The notes under the pieces are model-generated. The model was not told the DNA's origin. It made no database searches and saw only the letters and a program-made list of their open reading frames with translations. A stretch of 64,000 nucleotides of DNA from Prorocentrum cordatum (Eukaryota > Sar > Dinophyceae > Prorocentrales > Prorocentraceae): the NCBI GenBank assembly GCA_963575745.1, contig CAUYUJ010014349.1, forward strand, positions 973,285 through 1,037,284, given 5' to 3'. Position 1 is the first letter of the stretch; each line of letters opens with the position of its first letter. The position numbers and the translations under genes are program-made. Positions 31,036-41,631 of this stretch are shown here, piece after piece.

Positions 31036-32165
31036 GCGCACCTCTCGAACGATCGTGGCCCCATAGGGCTCCGCCGAAGGCCCCGGTAGCAAGGGCCGCT
31101 CCCTTCTGCCCGATGCCAATTCAGCGCGCACCCCGCGCGGTTCGCGGTTCCTGAAAGGGCGTTGCGCCGAACATTCTCGTAGCAAAGGATGCGCGCCGCC
31201 CGCCCAGACCACGTCAGCGGGCCCCTCGCTCGATTCGCGGCCCCATCGGATAGCATTCCGAAGGCCTTTGAAGCGCAGGCCACTTGCCAACGCCCAGACA
31301 ATTCCAGTTCCCCCCTCGCAAAGTTCGCGGCCCCATTGGGAGTTCCACCGAAGGTCTTTGTAGCGCAGGCCGCCCGTCGCCGCCCAGTCCACCCGAGTTC
31401 TTTATTCTCGCGGCTCGTGGCCCCGAAGGGGGGCCCGCCGAAGCTTCTGGTAGCGCGGGCCGCATGCCGCCGCCCAGACCGCTTCAGTTCTTTATTCACC
31501 CCGTTCGTGGCGCCATAGGAAGTTCGGCTGCCGACCAGCACACATGTTCAACGCAATTCTTGCGCGCGCCGCGGCCTCGTGGAGGTTTACACCGAAGGCT
31601 TGTGATGCGCGCGCCGCACGTCGCCACCGACAATATTTCGGCGCACTCTCACGCGGCTCGTGGCCCCACAGGATGCAACGCCGAAGGCTTCTGTCGCGCT
31701 GGCTGCTTGCCGCCGCTCAATCCAATCCAGCACCCCCCCTCACGCAGTTCGGTTCCCCATAGGGAGCTCGGCCGAAATTCTCTGTCCCGGTGCAGGCCGC
31801 ATGCCGCTGGCCAGACTATTTCAGTTTATAGTTCTTGCAGTTCGGGGTCCCATGCGGCGCCCCGCCGAAGGCTTTTGCGGCGCAGGCCGCTTTGCGCTAT
31901 TTGGACTATGTCAGCACGCCCTGATACGGTTCGTGGCCCCACAGAGAACGTCACCACATTGGTTTTGAAGCACAGGTCGCTTGCAGCCGCCCAAACCATT
32001 GCAGTTTTTTCTTCATGCGGTTCGCGGAGTCATCGGGAGCTCCACCGAAGGCCCACGTAGCACAGGCCGCGCGCCGCCGCCCGGACCATGTCAGCGCAGT
32101 CTTCGCGCGGCTCGTGGCCTCCAGGGGGGGTGCACCGAAGGTTGTTGTGGCAGAGTCCGCATTCA
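31036..32165. repeat. ~90-bp satellite, block 2
   Basis: Same unit as block 1. The CCGAAGG/CCGAAxx anchor recurs near 31075, 31169, 31258, 31347, 31438, 31594, 31682, 31772, 31866, 32046 and 32137, with spacings of 88-94. Block 2 is separated from block 1 by about 1.2 kb of unrelated DNA. Confidence 0.87.
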
Positions 32166-32990
32166 CACTCGATGTGCTGGCGTGCGTCGCATACGAATTG
32201 CGTTCTGCAAAAGACGGTTGGCTTCTTCGCATGAGTGAGTATAGGTGAATATGCGTGGGGTTTGTCGTGAAGTTTTTCCTTAAACGTGTAGAACTGCGCC
32301 CCGAAAAGAAAACGAGTTTGGCGTTTGGACGGCCGGCAATGTAAGTCATGCCCAAGTTGCAACGCGCACTCTCTTGAGCTTAGCATGAGCGGCGCCTTCA
32401 ACGCCAGCCCCGATCTTGGGCAAGCCACGCGCGGCGCTGCAGACATTCCGCAAGACCTACTTCACCACAAGTATGCGTGAGGACCGCTTATAGTGGTACA
32501 CACCTGCAAAACGCGCAAGGCAACACAATTGTTTTGTTTCGCTTCGCGACGACAGAATTACATTGTGGACCAGCAAAACACATTACACATGACAGCAACA
32601 CCGTAACACATGATGCAGCCAGCCCTGACTATCATCGGAGGACGCGGTGGGTTCGGTCCCGATTGCTTCGTAGTTACTCATCTGGGTTGCTTTCTCTCCG
32701 TCGGTGTCGGTCGATTTCGGTTTCGCTATCGGTCCGGCCCGTTTTCGATAGTTGTGTCGCATTGGACGTGAATGAGAAGGTGCTGCAACCTCGTCAGATA
32801 GCTAACAAGTGGGCCAACGCCTTGGCTTCAGGTCGGCAGGGGCGGAAGTGCACGTGGAGAGCGGTTTAACTTAGGTTTTGGAATTCTGTTCAGCCGCATT
32901 TGGATCTTGATAGCGCTCATGATCGTGGATGTCTCGGCCAACCTTGCATGGACCCAGAGAGAATCATATACACATACATACATGTATATG
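32166..32990. other. Unique segment with an unassigned open frame
   Basis: A plus frame at 32477-32869 (130 codons, start GTG) has ordinary composition towards its end (VALDVNEKVLQPRQIANKWA), but I recognise no domain. Treat as unproven. Confidence 0.25.
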
Positions 32991-32992
32991 TA

Positions 32993-33171
32993 CAGTGAGC
33001 GGCTTGAATAAGGAACACTTACTTTTCAAAAGGGGCTCGGTCGTTCCTTAGGTGCGTTATTTCTCGTTATGATGCGTTATGTATTATATATAGATCGTTC
33101 CTCATGCGTTACTCCCTGGAAAAAGGTGTTTCGTTCCCTATGTATCGTTCCTTAGGTCAGTCCGATCACTG
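32993..33171. mobile_element. Tc1/mariner-type MITE, 179 bp, TA target site
   Basis: The element starts CAGTGAGCGGCTTGAATAAG.GAAC and ends, in reverse complement, CAGTGATCGGACTGACCTAA.GGAAC, a terminal inverted repeat of about 25 bases. It is flanked by TA at 32991-32992 and TA at 33172-33173. A TA duplication and CAGT termini are the hallmark of the Tc1/mariner superfamily. The AT-rich interior repeats CGTTCCTTAGGT and CGTTAT and encodes nothing. The left 60 bases recur at 51037. Confidence 0.82.
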
Positions 33172-33173
33172 TA

Positions 33174-33820
33174 TGAATGAATGTATGTCCCGTTGTGCAG
33201 CTTGTGCCGCTCGGCCCAGCCTGGTGTGGCATGGCTTCCCTGGACTGGGCGCGAAAGGTGCGGGGGCGGACGTGCGGGGGGCCGCCTCTCGGGGAGTGGA
33301 GAGAGCGGCGTGGCAGGCGCCCTTTTCACGCTTTTCAGCGACGCGGGAAGTTGTCGGCCACAGTTTCCTCGGCGGCGAGCGAGGGGATGGGGGGCAGCGA
33401 GGAGGAGAAGGGCTTCTCAGAAGGCGGCGGGGCTTCTCAGAAATCCTCCGGCCTTCGGAGAAGTTGTTTTTTTTGTCTCCGGGGAAGACCTGGAACACTT
33501 TTCAGAAGGCCAGGGGATGTCCGAGCCTTCTGCGAAGGCCCGCCCCTGCTCACTTCCCCCCGCGCTCGCTGCCGATTTCTTGAACACTGTTCCTCCCTCC
33601 TTCTTCTCCTTCTTCTGATCCTCACTATAATTACGATCATTATTAGCTGTCTTCTTCTTCATATTCTTATTATTCTTCGTCTTTCGAGGCGCAAGGGGTG
33701 TGGCACCCCGAGAGAGCGCCCCCCAGCGCTGCAGCGCTCCCCACCCGCCCCCGCAGATGCGCTCGACCGCCCCCCGTCGCCGACACGCGCGCTCCCGCGC
33801 CGCCCTCCCCGAGTGCATCC
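33174..33820. other. Spacer with TTCTCAGAAGG words
   Basis: 33405-33545 carries GGGCTTCTCAGAAGGCGG, GGGCTTCTCAGAAATCC and TTTTCAGAAGGCC, the palindrome type seen at 12215-12330. No gene. Confidence 0.5.
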
Positions 33821-33892
33821 GGTCGTCGTCGTCGCCGTCGCCGTCGTCGTCGTCGTCGTCCTCCTCCTCCTCGTCGTCGTCGTCGTTTCGTT
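33821..33892. repeat. (CGT)n trinucleotide tract
   Basis: GTCGTCGTCGCCGTCGCCGT and CTCCTCCTCGTCGTCGTCG. Confidence 0.9.
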
Positions 33893-34020
33893 GTCGTCCC
33901 AGAGGTCCGACGCTCCAGAAGACATCTGGGGCGGGCGGTGTGGGGCCGTGTTCGGCCTCCAGGGACCTCGCCAGGCCTCGGGAGCGTCGAGAAACGGCCC
34001 AGGACGCAAAACGGGCCCTG

Positions 34021-34103
34021 CAGTCAGCCCGCATAACAGGGATGGGCAACCTTCCCCAAGGGAACCCCTGCATCCTTGCCTCCTCGGTCCATCCTTGGCC
34101 ACT
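34021..34103 (+). repeat. Dispersed repeat H, copy 1
   Basis: CAGTCAGCCCGCATAACAGG, GATGGGCAACCTTCCCCAAG, GCCTCCTCGGTCCATCCTTG: about 80% identical to 54225-54306, where the CAGTCAACCCGCATA end follows TATA. Possibly a transposon terminus. Confidence 0.65.
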
Positions 34104-34204
34104 TGCGTCGACCACGCCCCGCTCGCCAAGTGTCAACATGGCCCTCCAAGGCCATTTGCATCCATGCCGTGCATCCTGATGGTACGGGTCGACTACATAG
34201 GGAA

Positions 34205-34264
34205 GTGCGTGGGCCCCAAAGGTCCGGACCACTTAGTGGTCCGGCACCTCCGGGGCCCACGCAC
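34205..34264. other. Strong 60-nt hairpin
   Basis: Outer stem GTGCGTGGGCCCC (34205-34217) pairs with GGGGCCCACGCAC (34252-34264) perfectly over 13 bp. An inner stem, GGTCCGGACCAC against GTGGTCCGG.ACC, pairs over 12 bp with a single bulged C and a TTA loop. Small internal loops separate the stems. It could be a tiny foldback relic or a structured RNA precursor; sequence alone cannot say. Confidence 0.75.
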
Positions 34265-34467
34265 CACGCACCGAACGGAAAGTCTAAGCTGCCGGGACGA
34301 CTGCGGGCATGCGCGTGCTCCCGAGCCGGAGCGGCGCCCGAAGAAGCCGGGCGAGAACGCCCGGCGCCAAGCACGCGACATATCTGTTGGTGCCCAGGCC
34401 CCTCGCGGGAGGCTCGGGAGCCCGCCGCGGCCCAGCCGCGCGAGGCGCCCAAGCCCAGCACCCGGAT

Positions 34468-34690
34468 GGTCTCCTCCTCCTCCTCCTCCTCCTCCTCCCT
34501 CGCTCCTCCTCCTCCTCCTCCTCCTCCCTCGCTCCCCCTCCTCCTCCTCCTCCTCCTCCTCCTCCTCCTCCTCCTCCTCCTCCTCCTCCTCCTCCTCCTC
34601 CTCCCCCCTCCCCCTCCCCCTCCTCCTCCTCCCCCTCCCCCCCCCCTCCCCCTCCCCCTCCCCTCCCCTCCCTCGCTCCCTTCCCTCCCT
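34468..34690. repeat. (CTC)n tract, ~220 bp
   Basis: CTCCTCCTC with CCCCTCCCC interruptions. It produces a 680-codon plus frame (Ser-rich) and a 519-codon minus frame (Arg-rich), both rejected as genes. Confidence 0.93.
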
Positions 34691-34974
34691 CCCTCCCGCT
34701 GCAGACACGTCCGCGTGCCCTCCCGGCTCTCCCTCCCCCCAGCCGCGCGAGGCGCCCAACCCCAGCACCTGGATGAGCGAGTCGCTGTCGGACGCCGTCG
34801 CCTCTTGGGGCGGCGGCCCCGGCGGGGTGCCCTCGAGGTGGGCAGCCCGGGCGGGTGCTCTCTCTCGCGCCCCGGGCGGCGGGGCACTGGGCAGTGGCCA
34901 GGAGGGGTCGCCGATGGCAGGGGGTGCCCCCTCTCCTGGAGGATCGAGGGCCGAGAAGGGTCCCGAGGAGGAAC

Positions 34975-35100
34975 GATTGCCTCGGCTTCGCCGTTTGGGG
35001 CCTCCTGGGAGGCCCTTGATCGCCACCGCTGGATTCGCTTCGAAGTCCTGGTCAGAACGCTCCGCGGGAGAGGTCCGGGGAGTAGGGGTCTCGGTATTTC
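34975..35100. mobile_element. Element family F, copy 2 (left end eroded)
   Basis: GGGGCCTCCTGGGAGGCCCT, CGCCACCGCTGGATTCGCTT, GGTCAGAACGCTCCGCGGGA, GAGGTCCGGGGAGTAGGGGT. Confidence 0.6.
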
Positions 35101-35297
35101 TTCTTTCCCCAAGGCTGTTGATCGAGGATCGTTTTTTGCTTGGCGTGTTTGAACGTCCTGTGTATAGTATAATATCAAAATGCAGTTGTTGGCGTCCTGG
35201 CTGGTCCTCGGGGGGATGAAGGGTCCTGGGGGGCCCTCGCCCTCTCTAGGGCGAGGTGGCGACCCCCGTAGTGCTGACCCACTCGGTACTGGCATAC

Positions 35298-35440
35298 GCC
35301 GCGGATCTCTACTTTGCTCCCGCTCTTGCGTTTTTCGCGGATCTCTATCTTGCTGCCGCTTCTGCGGATCTCTACCGTGTTGCCGCTCTCGTTTATTTTT
35401 ATTGCGGATATCCACGTTGCTCCCGTTGTCGCTTTTTGTT
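35298..35440. repeat. Short tandem repeat GCGGATCTCTAC (27-40-bp spacing)
   Basis: GCGGATCTCTAC-like starts at 35301, 35337, 35364 and 35404, followed by TTGCTCCCGCTCTTGCG-like sequence. In one frame it reads ADLYFAPALAFFADLYLAAA, but I see no conserved context. Confidence 0.65.
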
Positions 35441-36390
35441 CGCCAGGAACTCCCTAAAGCGCAGCTGTACGGGTCGACCGGCCAGGTATGCAATAGTTTC
35501 GAGAGCAGGGACGAGCAATCTTGCACCCACAGCTGCGGGCATGTCGAGTACAAGGCTTCAGCACTGTGTGCGGGGTGACTCATGGCGACCTCGCTCGTAA
35601 TAGCTACCTGGCAATGGGCAATACGTTACCTTCATTCGTTGTCGTGTCGTCGTAAAGCAATGTTGTGATCAGGGAAGTACAGGAAGAGGCAGTCGAACAC
35701 AGAGGGAGATAAACAAGCTTAGGAGCAAGCAGTAAAATAAAGGGGGGAAGCTGTCAAGCCAGTTGGGATCGGCTTGAGCAGACACAGGAGCCAACCATCA
35801 ATGCATTCGCGAATCTCTCGAAGTGTCAGCCTCTTGATTCGGGGGTGGACAGAACCCCCAACAGTGACACGTCGATTAGTGAACTGTCCGTTTTCGGTTC
35901 TGGAGAGGGTGCCGTGGCCGCTATTTTACTGGCTTGCGCCCGCCAGGTTTGGGCCTCGGGCCGTTTTCACTAAACCACGTTTTACTAAAGGGGGGTCTGT
36001 CCATCCCCGATTGATTGCTTCTTAGGAGCCATCGTGGGGCCATGTTGGAGGCCCCTGGCCCTCTCGTGGTGCCCCTTTGGGGCTCTGCCGGGGCTTCCTT
36101 GGGACCTTCTCGCGTGACATCAGTCAAAACAGGGGGCGGACTGAGGCCCCCGCCACCGGGGTCGCGTCTTGGGGCCCTCTTGGGGCCCTCTTGGGGCCTT
36201 CTTGGGACGCTCTCGGGGTCCTCGGCCACCCCGACGGCCTCTGCTTGCGGCTCGTCTGTGCCCTGCGACTCGCGCTGTGACGCAGAGGGCTTCTGAGGGG
36301 CTCTCGGGGCACTTCCAAGGGCCCCAGGACTGCCAATGCAGTATGGGGCAGGTTCGTGTCGTGTCGACGCGGCGGCGACCCAGCCGCGGG
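35441..36390. other. Unique DNA, CTTGGGGCCC repeats near its end
   Basis: 35590-35870 is comparatively AT-rich and unique. 36020-36240 has GGGGCCCTCTTGGGGCCTTC-type repeats. No gene recognised. Confidence 0.4.
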
Positions 36391-36560
36391 CGTTCCAGGT
36401 TGAACGCCGCCAGTGGCCCAAGAGTCGGCGACTTGTGGATCGATACGGCGAAAGCCGCCGATCGTTCAAGGTTGCACGACCCACGCGGTGTCAGAATCGA
36501 ACGACCCACGCGGTGGCAGAAGCCAGCGCCAGGGGGTCGTCACGACATGAACTTGCCGCA
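36391..36560 (+). repeat. Dispersed repeat K, uninterrupted copy
   Basis: GTTCCAGGTTGAACGCCGCC, AAAGCCGCCGATCGTTCAAG, ACGACCCACGCGGTG (twice), GTCGTCACGACATGAACTTG. Reference copy for the interrupted version at 537-893. Confidence 0.65.
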
Positions 36561-37595
36561 AAGGGCTCGGGATGACACGCTGCTCTTGCGGGGAAGGCCC
36601 CAGGGGCCAGGACCCGGCTCTCGAGTGCCAGGGTTCGGGGCCGTCTGCGTCCCTCCGCCCCCCCTTCCCAGGCCGCCGAGGTCCGCGGCGAGGGCGCCGG
36701 GAGGAGGGCCCTGGGAAGGGGAAGTGGGGCTCCCAGGGCTCTGGCACGACGAAGCAAGAAACGCGACGGCCGGCTCTTTCCACCGAGGCCACGACTGGGC
36801 GCCGCGTATTCGATTGCACTGATTTAACGTGGGTGGTGTAATTTTCACCAGTCGCGTCTTTGGGCCCCAACATAACTTTCGCCGAGTAATGGGGGGGCGA
36901 TCCATGGGGGGGCAGCCAGGACTGCCAAAAGGGAGCCAGCCCTTCAGGGTCCTTGAAGGGGCCCTTTCAGGCCCCCCCAACGGGAGGCCTCTGGGGCCCG
37001 AAAGAGGCACCCTTCCCCCCCCAATCCATCGACCCCCCAGCGTTTCGCGCCCAGCACGGACAGTCTGGGCCGACAGCGTCGAGAGCCCCCTCGCCCCCCC
37101 CCCCTCCACCCCGAAGACGTCCAACAGGCCTCCCTCCCCCGGCGCTCGAGGTCCGGAGGCAAGGCCTGGCAGGGAGGGGGGGCCGCAGGGGGGCCCTCCC
37201 TCCTCCGCCGCCGCGGCTCTCCTCTTGTGCGTGGCGTCGGCCCCCCAGGGATCTCGACCCCCTCCCCTGCGGCCTGCTTCTCGTCCCGAGCAGCTCTTTG
37301 ACGGTGCGCGCGCGCGCTTCCCGGCGTATTTTCGGTGGCGCGGCAGTAGCTCCGCACGCGGCGCGGCACGCCCAGAGCCCTTTCCGGCATCTGCTGCGCA
37401 ACGTGTTCAGCTGCTGGCGCGGGCTTCCCTGCATGCGCCCAGCGTAGTCCTTGCGCCGCCCGGTATTTGACGTGCCAGTGCCAGTGCCGTTCTCTGAGGG
37501 CCCTGCACGTGGCATCCTGAGGCCCCGCACGTCCAACAGCCAGCCGTTTTGAGCACCCTTCGCAGCCCGCACCTGGGGGGAGGAGGACCCCCTCA
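36561..37595. other. GC-rich DNA, no gene recognised
   Basis: 36885-37060 resembles the GGGGGGCGAT / GGGGCCCGAAAGAGGCACCC modules found at 37795-38290. Confidence 0.4.
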
Positions 37596-38290
37596 GGGTC
37601 CATCTCGACCCGGTCGATCCGGCTCGATATCGATTCCCGCCGGCCCGAGCCGATGCGAGTGCGGTAATTACGTTCCAGCGTCCCGGTGCGTCCCGAGGTG
37701 TGCACGGCGCTGTCGTGCGTCCTGGCGCGGCGATCTCGACCCGTGCCGATGCAGCCCCGAGGGCTGCAGAGAAGGGGCCCTGAGTAGGGCCCCTCACGGG
37801 GCCCTTTGGGGCCCGCCGGGCCGTCAGGGGGCCTTTTGGGCCCGAGAAGGGCACCTGTCTTCCCCCAGCTCATCGCCCCCCCACTGATTCGCGCCCAAGA
37901 CCCCCCATGCATGGTCCATCTCGACCCGGTCGATCCGACTCGATAGCGATTCCGGCCGGCCCGATCCAATTCGAGTGCGGTACATTTTGGCGGCCCGATG
38001 CGTCCCGAGGTGTGCACGGCGTTGTTGTGCATCACTGTGCGGCCATCTCGACGCCGTGCCGATGCAGCCCGATCTGACGCACGATCCGATCCGATCCGAC
38101 TGCCCGGGTTCGATGCTGACCGATCTTGGCTTGGGCGCGAACTATGGGGGGCGATAAAATGGGGGAGGCAAGGTGCCCGTTTCGGCCCCTGAATGCCCCC
38201 TTTCTGGGTATGGAAAGGCCCTTCCAGGAGCCCCAAAGGGGCCCCTTTGCTGCAGCCCTCGCTGCCCCCTCATTCATCGCCCCCCCCCCC
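37596..38290. repeat. Tandem duplication (~316-bp offset) plus foldback N
   Basis: GGTCCATCTCGACCCGGTCG begins about 37598 and again at about 37913. Both copies run on through GGTGCGTCCCGAGGTGTGCA-like sequence for some 160 bases. Bases 37840-37900 (GGGCCCGAGAAGGGCACC ... CTCATCGCCCCCCCACTGAT) are inverted at 38128-38190 (GGGCGCGAACTATGGGGGGC ... AAGGTGCCCGTTTCGGCCCC). A duplicated segment therefore sits between inverted ends. Confidence 0.65.
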
Positions 38291-38484
38291 GTCTCATCGC
38301 GGCCCAGTTGGCAGCGTGGACCGCCAGATCCGAGATCGGGGGTGGAACAAAATCGGCCCCAGGACTCGTCGTAGAGGGTACCGTCCGACAGGAGTTGCGA
38401 GGGGAATCCCGCCGTGGCGACGAGAGGCCGCTTGTGGAGGCGCATGACGGACGAGAACAAAAAAACACCCCAAAACGGAGACCC

Positions 38485-38750
38485 TCAAAGTGTTCGAGCC
38501 GTGTGCCGATCTGCTGATGGGAGGATCTGGGCGTCCCGGATGGGGGCCGCGCAGATCGAGTCGGTGGATCTCGCCGCCTCGCCGATGCGTCGGCGATGCG
38601 GCTCGACGTGGAGCCCGATTCTCTCCTCGCCGAAGTTGCCGACTCATCGGCGATGCGGCGCGATCTTCCCACCCCATCCGCTCGGATCCCATTTCAGAGG
38701 CCCTCTAAAGGTGTTCGGCTCATGTGCCGATCTGCTGATGGGAGGAGGAC
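38485..38750 (+). repeat. Palindromic dispersed repeat L, copy 4, with flanking ~40-bp direct repeats
   Basis: GTGTTCGAGCCGTGTGCCGA.TCTGCTGATGGGAGGA (about 38488) and GTGTTCGGCTCATGTGCCGA.TCTGCTGATGGGAGGA (about 38711) bracket the CGCCGATGCGTCGGCGATGC core. The flanking pair could be long terminal direct repeats or a local duplication. Confidence 0.65.
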
Positions 38751-38875
38751 ACCCCCTCGCCAAGGCCATCTTCGGCGGCCGCGGCCGCCAGCAACGTTGA
38801 GCGGCGCCTGCTGGCGCTCGCCTCCGTCGGCTCCACCTGCGACGGCTGAGGCGAACCAGCGGCCCAGGGCGCACG

Positions 38876-38971
38876 CGCGACGGCGACGGCGACGACGACG
38901 CCGCCGACGACGACGACGACGCCGACGACGCAAATGGCGGCTGCGGCGACCGACGACCGACGACCGACAAC

Positions 38972-39014
<43 letters not shown>
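38876..39014. repeat. (CGA)n trinucleotide tract
   Basis: GACGACGACGACGACGACG with ACGCCGACG and CGACCGACGACC interruptions. A second short one lies at 39312-39343. Confidence 0.92.
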
Positions 39015-39565
39015 CCAGATCTCCGATGATACGTTCTTATCAATTCTGTAGTTGTTCCTCGATTTCGGCCTCTGTGGCTTGGGGGCCCGCTTATCGGGCC
39101 ACGGGACCGTCAAAAGCGGATAGGGAACAAGAGATTGCCTCGGAAAAAGCAGCCGAGATTTGTGGGGCCGCGCGCTGGAACAGTCACATCGTCGAACATT
39201 TGCGGACGAGGTCTGATCTCTGTCGACCTCTGGGGGCAGTCTCCCGGGCCCCCCCGGGCCGTTGGAGATCCATCCGGGACTTCAAAGATTGGCCAGGGTG
39301 GGCCTGGGCAGAGACGACGACGACGACCGACGACGACGACGGCGTCGTGTTGGAGGCGTTTCGGGGTGGCGGTTCCAGAGGCTCTGGTCCACGGTTGGGC
39401 GCGGCTTGGAAAAGTGGCCCGGATGGCACCTGTGAGGAGTTCGGGTGTTGTTTTTGAGCGGATGCCCTCGGGCGTGCAAAGATGAGCAGGAGAGAGGGAA
39501 ACGGCACAGAAGGGGGGCGGGGTTGACTGAGCTTGGCGGTTTCTATTATTTGGGGCCCGTCCGAT

Positions 39566-39640
39566 GGGGAGGGGTATCGTCGCCACGGCTGGATCCTCTT
39601 GCGAAATGTCGGTCAGGGCGCGCTCCGAAGTGTCGATCTT
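39566..39640. mobile_element. Element family F, copy 3 (partial)
   Basis: TCGTCGCCACGGCTGGATCC, TCTTGCGAAATGTCGGTCAG, GGCGCGCTCCGAAGTGTCG. Confidence 0.45.
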
Positions 39641-40940
39641 GAGGACAAGCCATCGCGGAAAGGAAAGTTAGAATCCTCACAGTCTGGCAGTCTCGGACGC
39701 ACTGCTCAGAACGAGCATCCTGCATCAGACACCCCATGCGCGTTGCCAGGTCTTTCAGTACTGCCCCACCTTCACAACTGCACAGCGGCGAACATACCTA
39801 GCCTGCCCACGTGCGAGGGCTGCAGGCCCAGACCGGCCGCCCGGTGGTGGCTGGACGAGTCGCTTGGGTTCTCTTACGTTATCAGATCTATCCAATCGAG
39901 GCGTCATCTCGCCTGCATGCATCGTCATGGCCTCTAAGCATGGATCGGCCAGCACACACCGCGTACGAACAAGGCAAACGGGTGCAGGCGTCTCGGAACG
40001 GGCCGATCCTGTTTTCTGGAATTGTGGCAGATGAATTACGATCCTGCGTCGCTGCGGTACGGATACGTGGAGTGGGCGGCAAGAGATACATACAATCGCA
40101 TCTTTCTGAATGAACAACGCTTGGCGTCCCTGGCAACTGGCAGTATTAGCTCTTTGTGACAGGGCGAAGTCCGCATAGAGATCACTTTCGACAAGACGCT
40201 TGTGATTAGACATTGTGCCAAGCAACCGGTGCCCAGTTCTGCCGATATGACCCACACAAAGAGGCACACCATACCCACACCTTTACGAGGTCCACACTAC
40301 TAGCTGTCGATTACCCCGTTATGATGCCTGGTCCCGCGGATTCGTAAGCGTTAATTGGGCCGTGTTTGTGTTTCCTCTGTAGGCGTTTGCCAGAAGCCTC
40401 GCTCAAGGCACCCTCAGCGGTTTTTGAACGGGCGGCCTGAAAGGTGTTGACCCATATCCCCGCCTCTCCTTCCCCATCGTCCTTCTACTCTTCCATCTGA
40501 TGCTATGATGGTTTGATTTCTGCATAGCGGCCGACCTCGAATTCGTGGCCAGGCGCGCCACGTTTACCCGCAGTTTCATGCAGTTGCCAATGTATACGTT
40601 GTATGACAGAAGGCGCACGACCTCAGAACCATTGTTGCAACAGTTTGGATGCTAACAACTTGTTTGAGTTTCTGTGCCCGTTGTTAAAAGTATATGTTCG
40701 TATCCGACCAAGTGGCCTGAGGCCCAACCTGCCCACCCCTTTCGTGCTCGCCAAGCGCTGCTCTGGTGGTCAAAAAAGCTGGATCGATTGGCAGGCGAAA
40801 GGACGGCCGGTTTGGGTGGAGGAGGAGGAGCAGGAGCTTTTCTGCGGCGTTCCATTGTGTCTGGTGTCTTCGGGGACTCTCCGAGGGCATTCGCGCCATC
40901 CTCCAAGGTTGACGAAGATTTTGCACGTGGGCGTCGGAGA
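39641..40940. other. Unique segment; unassigned open frames
   Basis: About 1.3 kb with near-balanced composition by local standards. The minus frame 39755-40267 (170 codons, GTG start) and plus frame 39811-40113 (100 codons) overlap. Both look ordinary, with stretches such as NGPILFSGIVADELRSCVAA on plus, but I recognise no domain. Confidence 0.25.
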
Positions 40941-41155
40941 GAAAGGGGAGGAGAGGAGGAGGAGCAGGAGGAGGATAAGGATAAGGATAAGGAGGAGGAG
41001 GAGGAGGAGACCATCATTGGCACCGACACCCAGCAGGCTTGCCTGCAGGAGGAGGAGGAGGAGGAGGAGCAGGATTAGGGGAATCAGAAGGGAAGTGGGA
41101 GGAGGGAGGAGGAGGAGGAGGAGGAGGAGGAGGAGGAAGAGGAGGAGGATGCTGT
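40941..41155. repeat. (GGA)n tract, two blocks
   Basis: 40945-41010 with GGATAAGGATAAGGATAAGG, then 41048-41150 GGAGGAGGA. Separated by a short unique piece. Confidence 0.9.
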
Positions 41156-41630
41156 TGTTCGACGCTCCTGGCGTTCTGGGAGCCTCCCCGGTGCGGCCCG
41201 CGTCGCCTTCCCCCTCTCTTCCGCTCGCCTGCTCGACCGCCTCGCCGCGCGCTGCCCACCCGCCCATTTCGACTGCGGTCGGACCGAGGTATCAGATCGA
41301 GGTCGTTTCGGGGAGGGTACCCAAATGTTATTCCAGATTTCGTAATAAAGGAAGGGGGGTCTCATTTCGGGGGGGTCTCTTCCAGGCTATCTTGGAGGGC
41401 CTGGGGGGGGTCTGGGGACGATGTTTTGGAGGGTTCTCCCACGGGGGGGGGTCTGAAATGGCTTGTCTTGGAGGGTCCAGACCCCCTCCCTTTTATTACA
41501 AGAGCTGGAGTATTCGTGTTTGTTTGATGTCGTTGTGCATCCTGGGGGAGGGCACCCTCGAGTGTCCTTCAGTTTGGCCAGCGGAGGGTCTCGTGTTCTT
41601 GAGGGATGTGTTTCTGTCCTGGGCCCAGCC
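41156..41630. other. Unique GC-rich spacer
   Basis: GGGGGGGTCT phrases recur at 41354-41450. No gene. Confidence 0.4.
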
Positions 41631-41631
41631 G

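Noticed and set aside
28768-32165. CRISPR-like regular repeat spacing
   Set aside because: Repeats are degenerate along the full ~90-bp unit with no unique spacers and no cas genes; it is a satellite.
33177-35219. 680-codon plus-strand open frame (and a 519-codon minus frame)
   Set aside because: Kept open by (CTC)n and GC-rich DNA; poly-Ser/Pro or poly-Arg, no domain, crosses several dispersed repeats.
39641-40940. Two overlapping ordinary-looking frames as a gene pair
   Set aside because: Opposite strands, non-ATG start on one, no domain; not enough to call a CDS.
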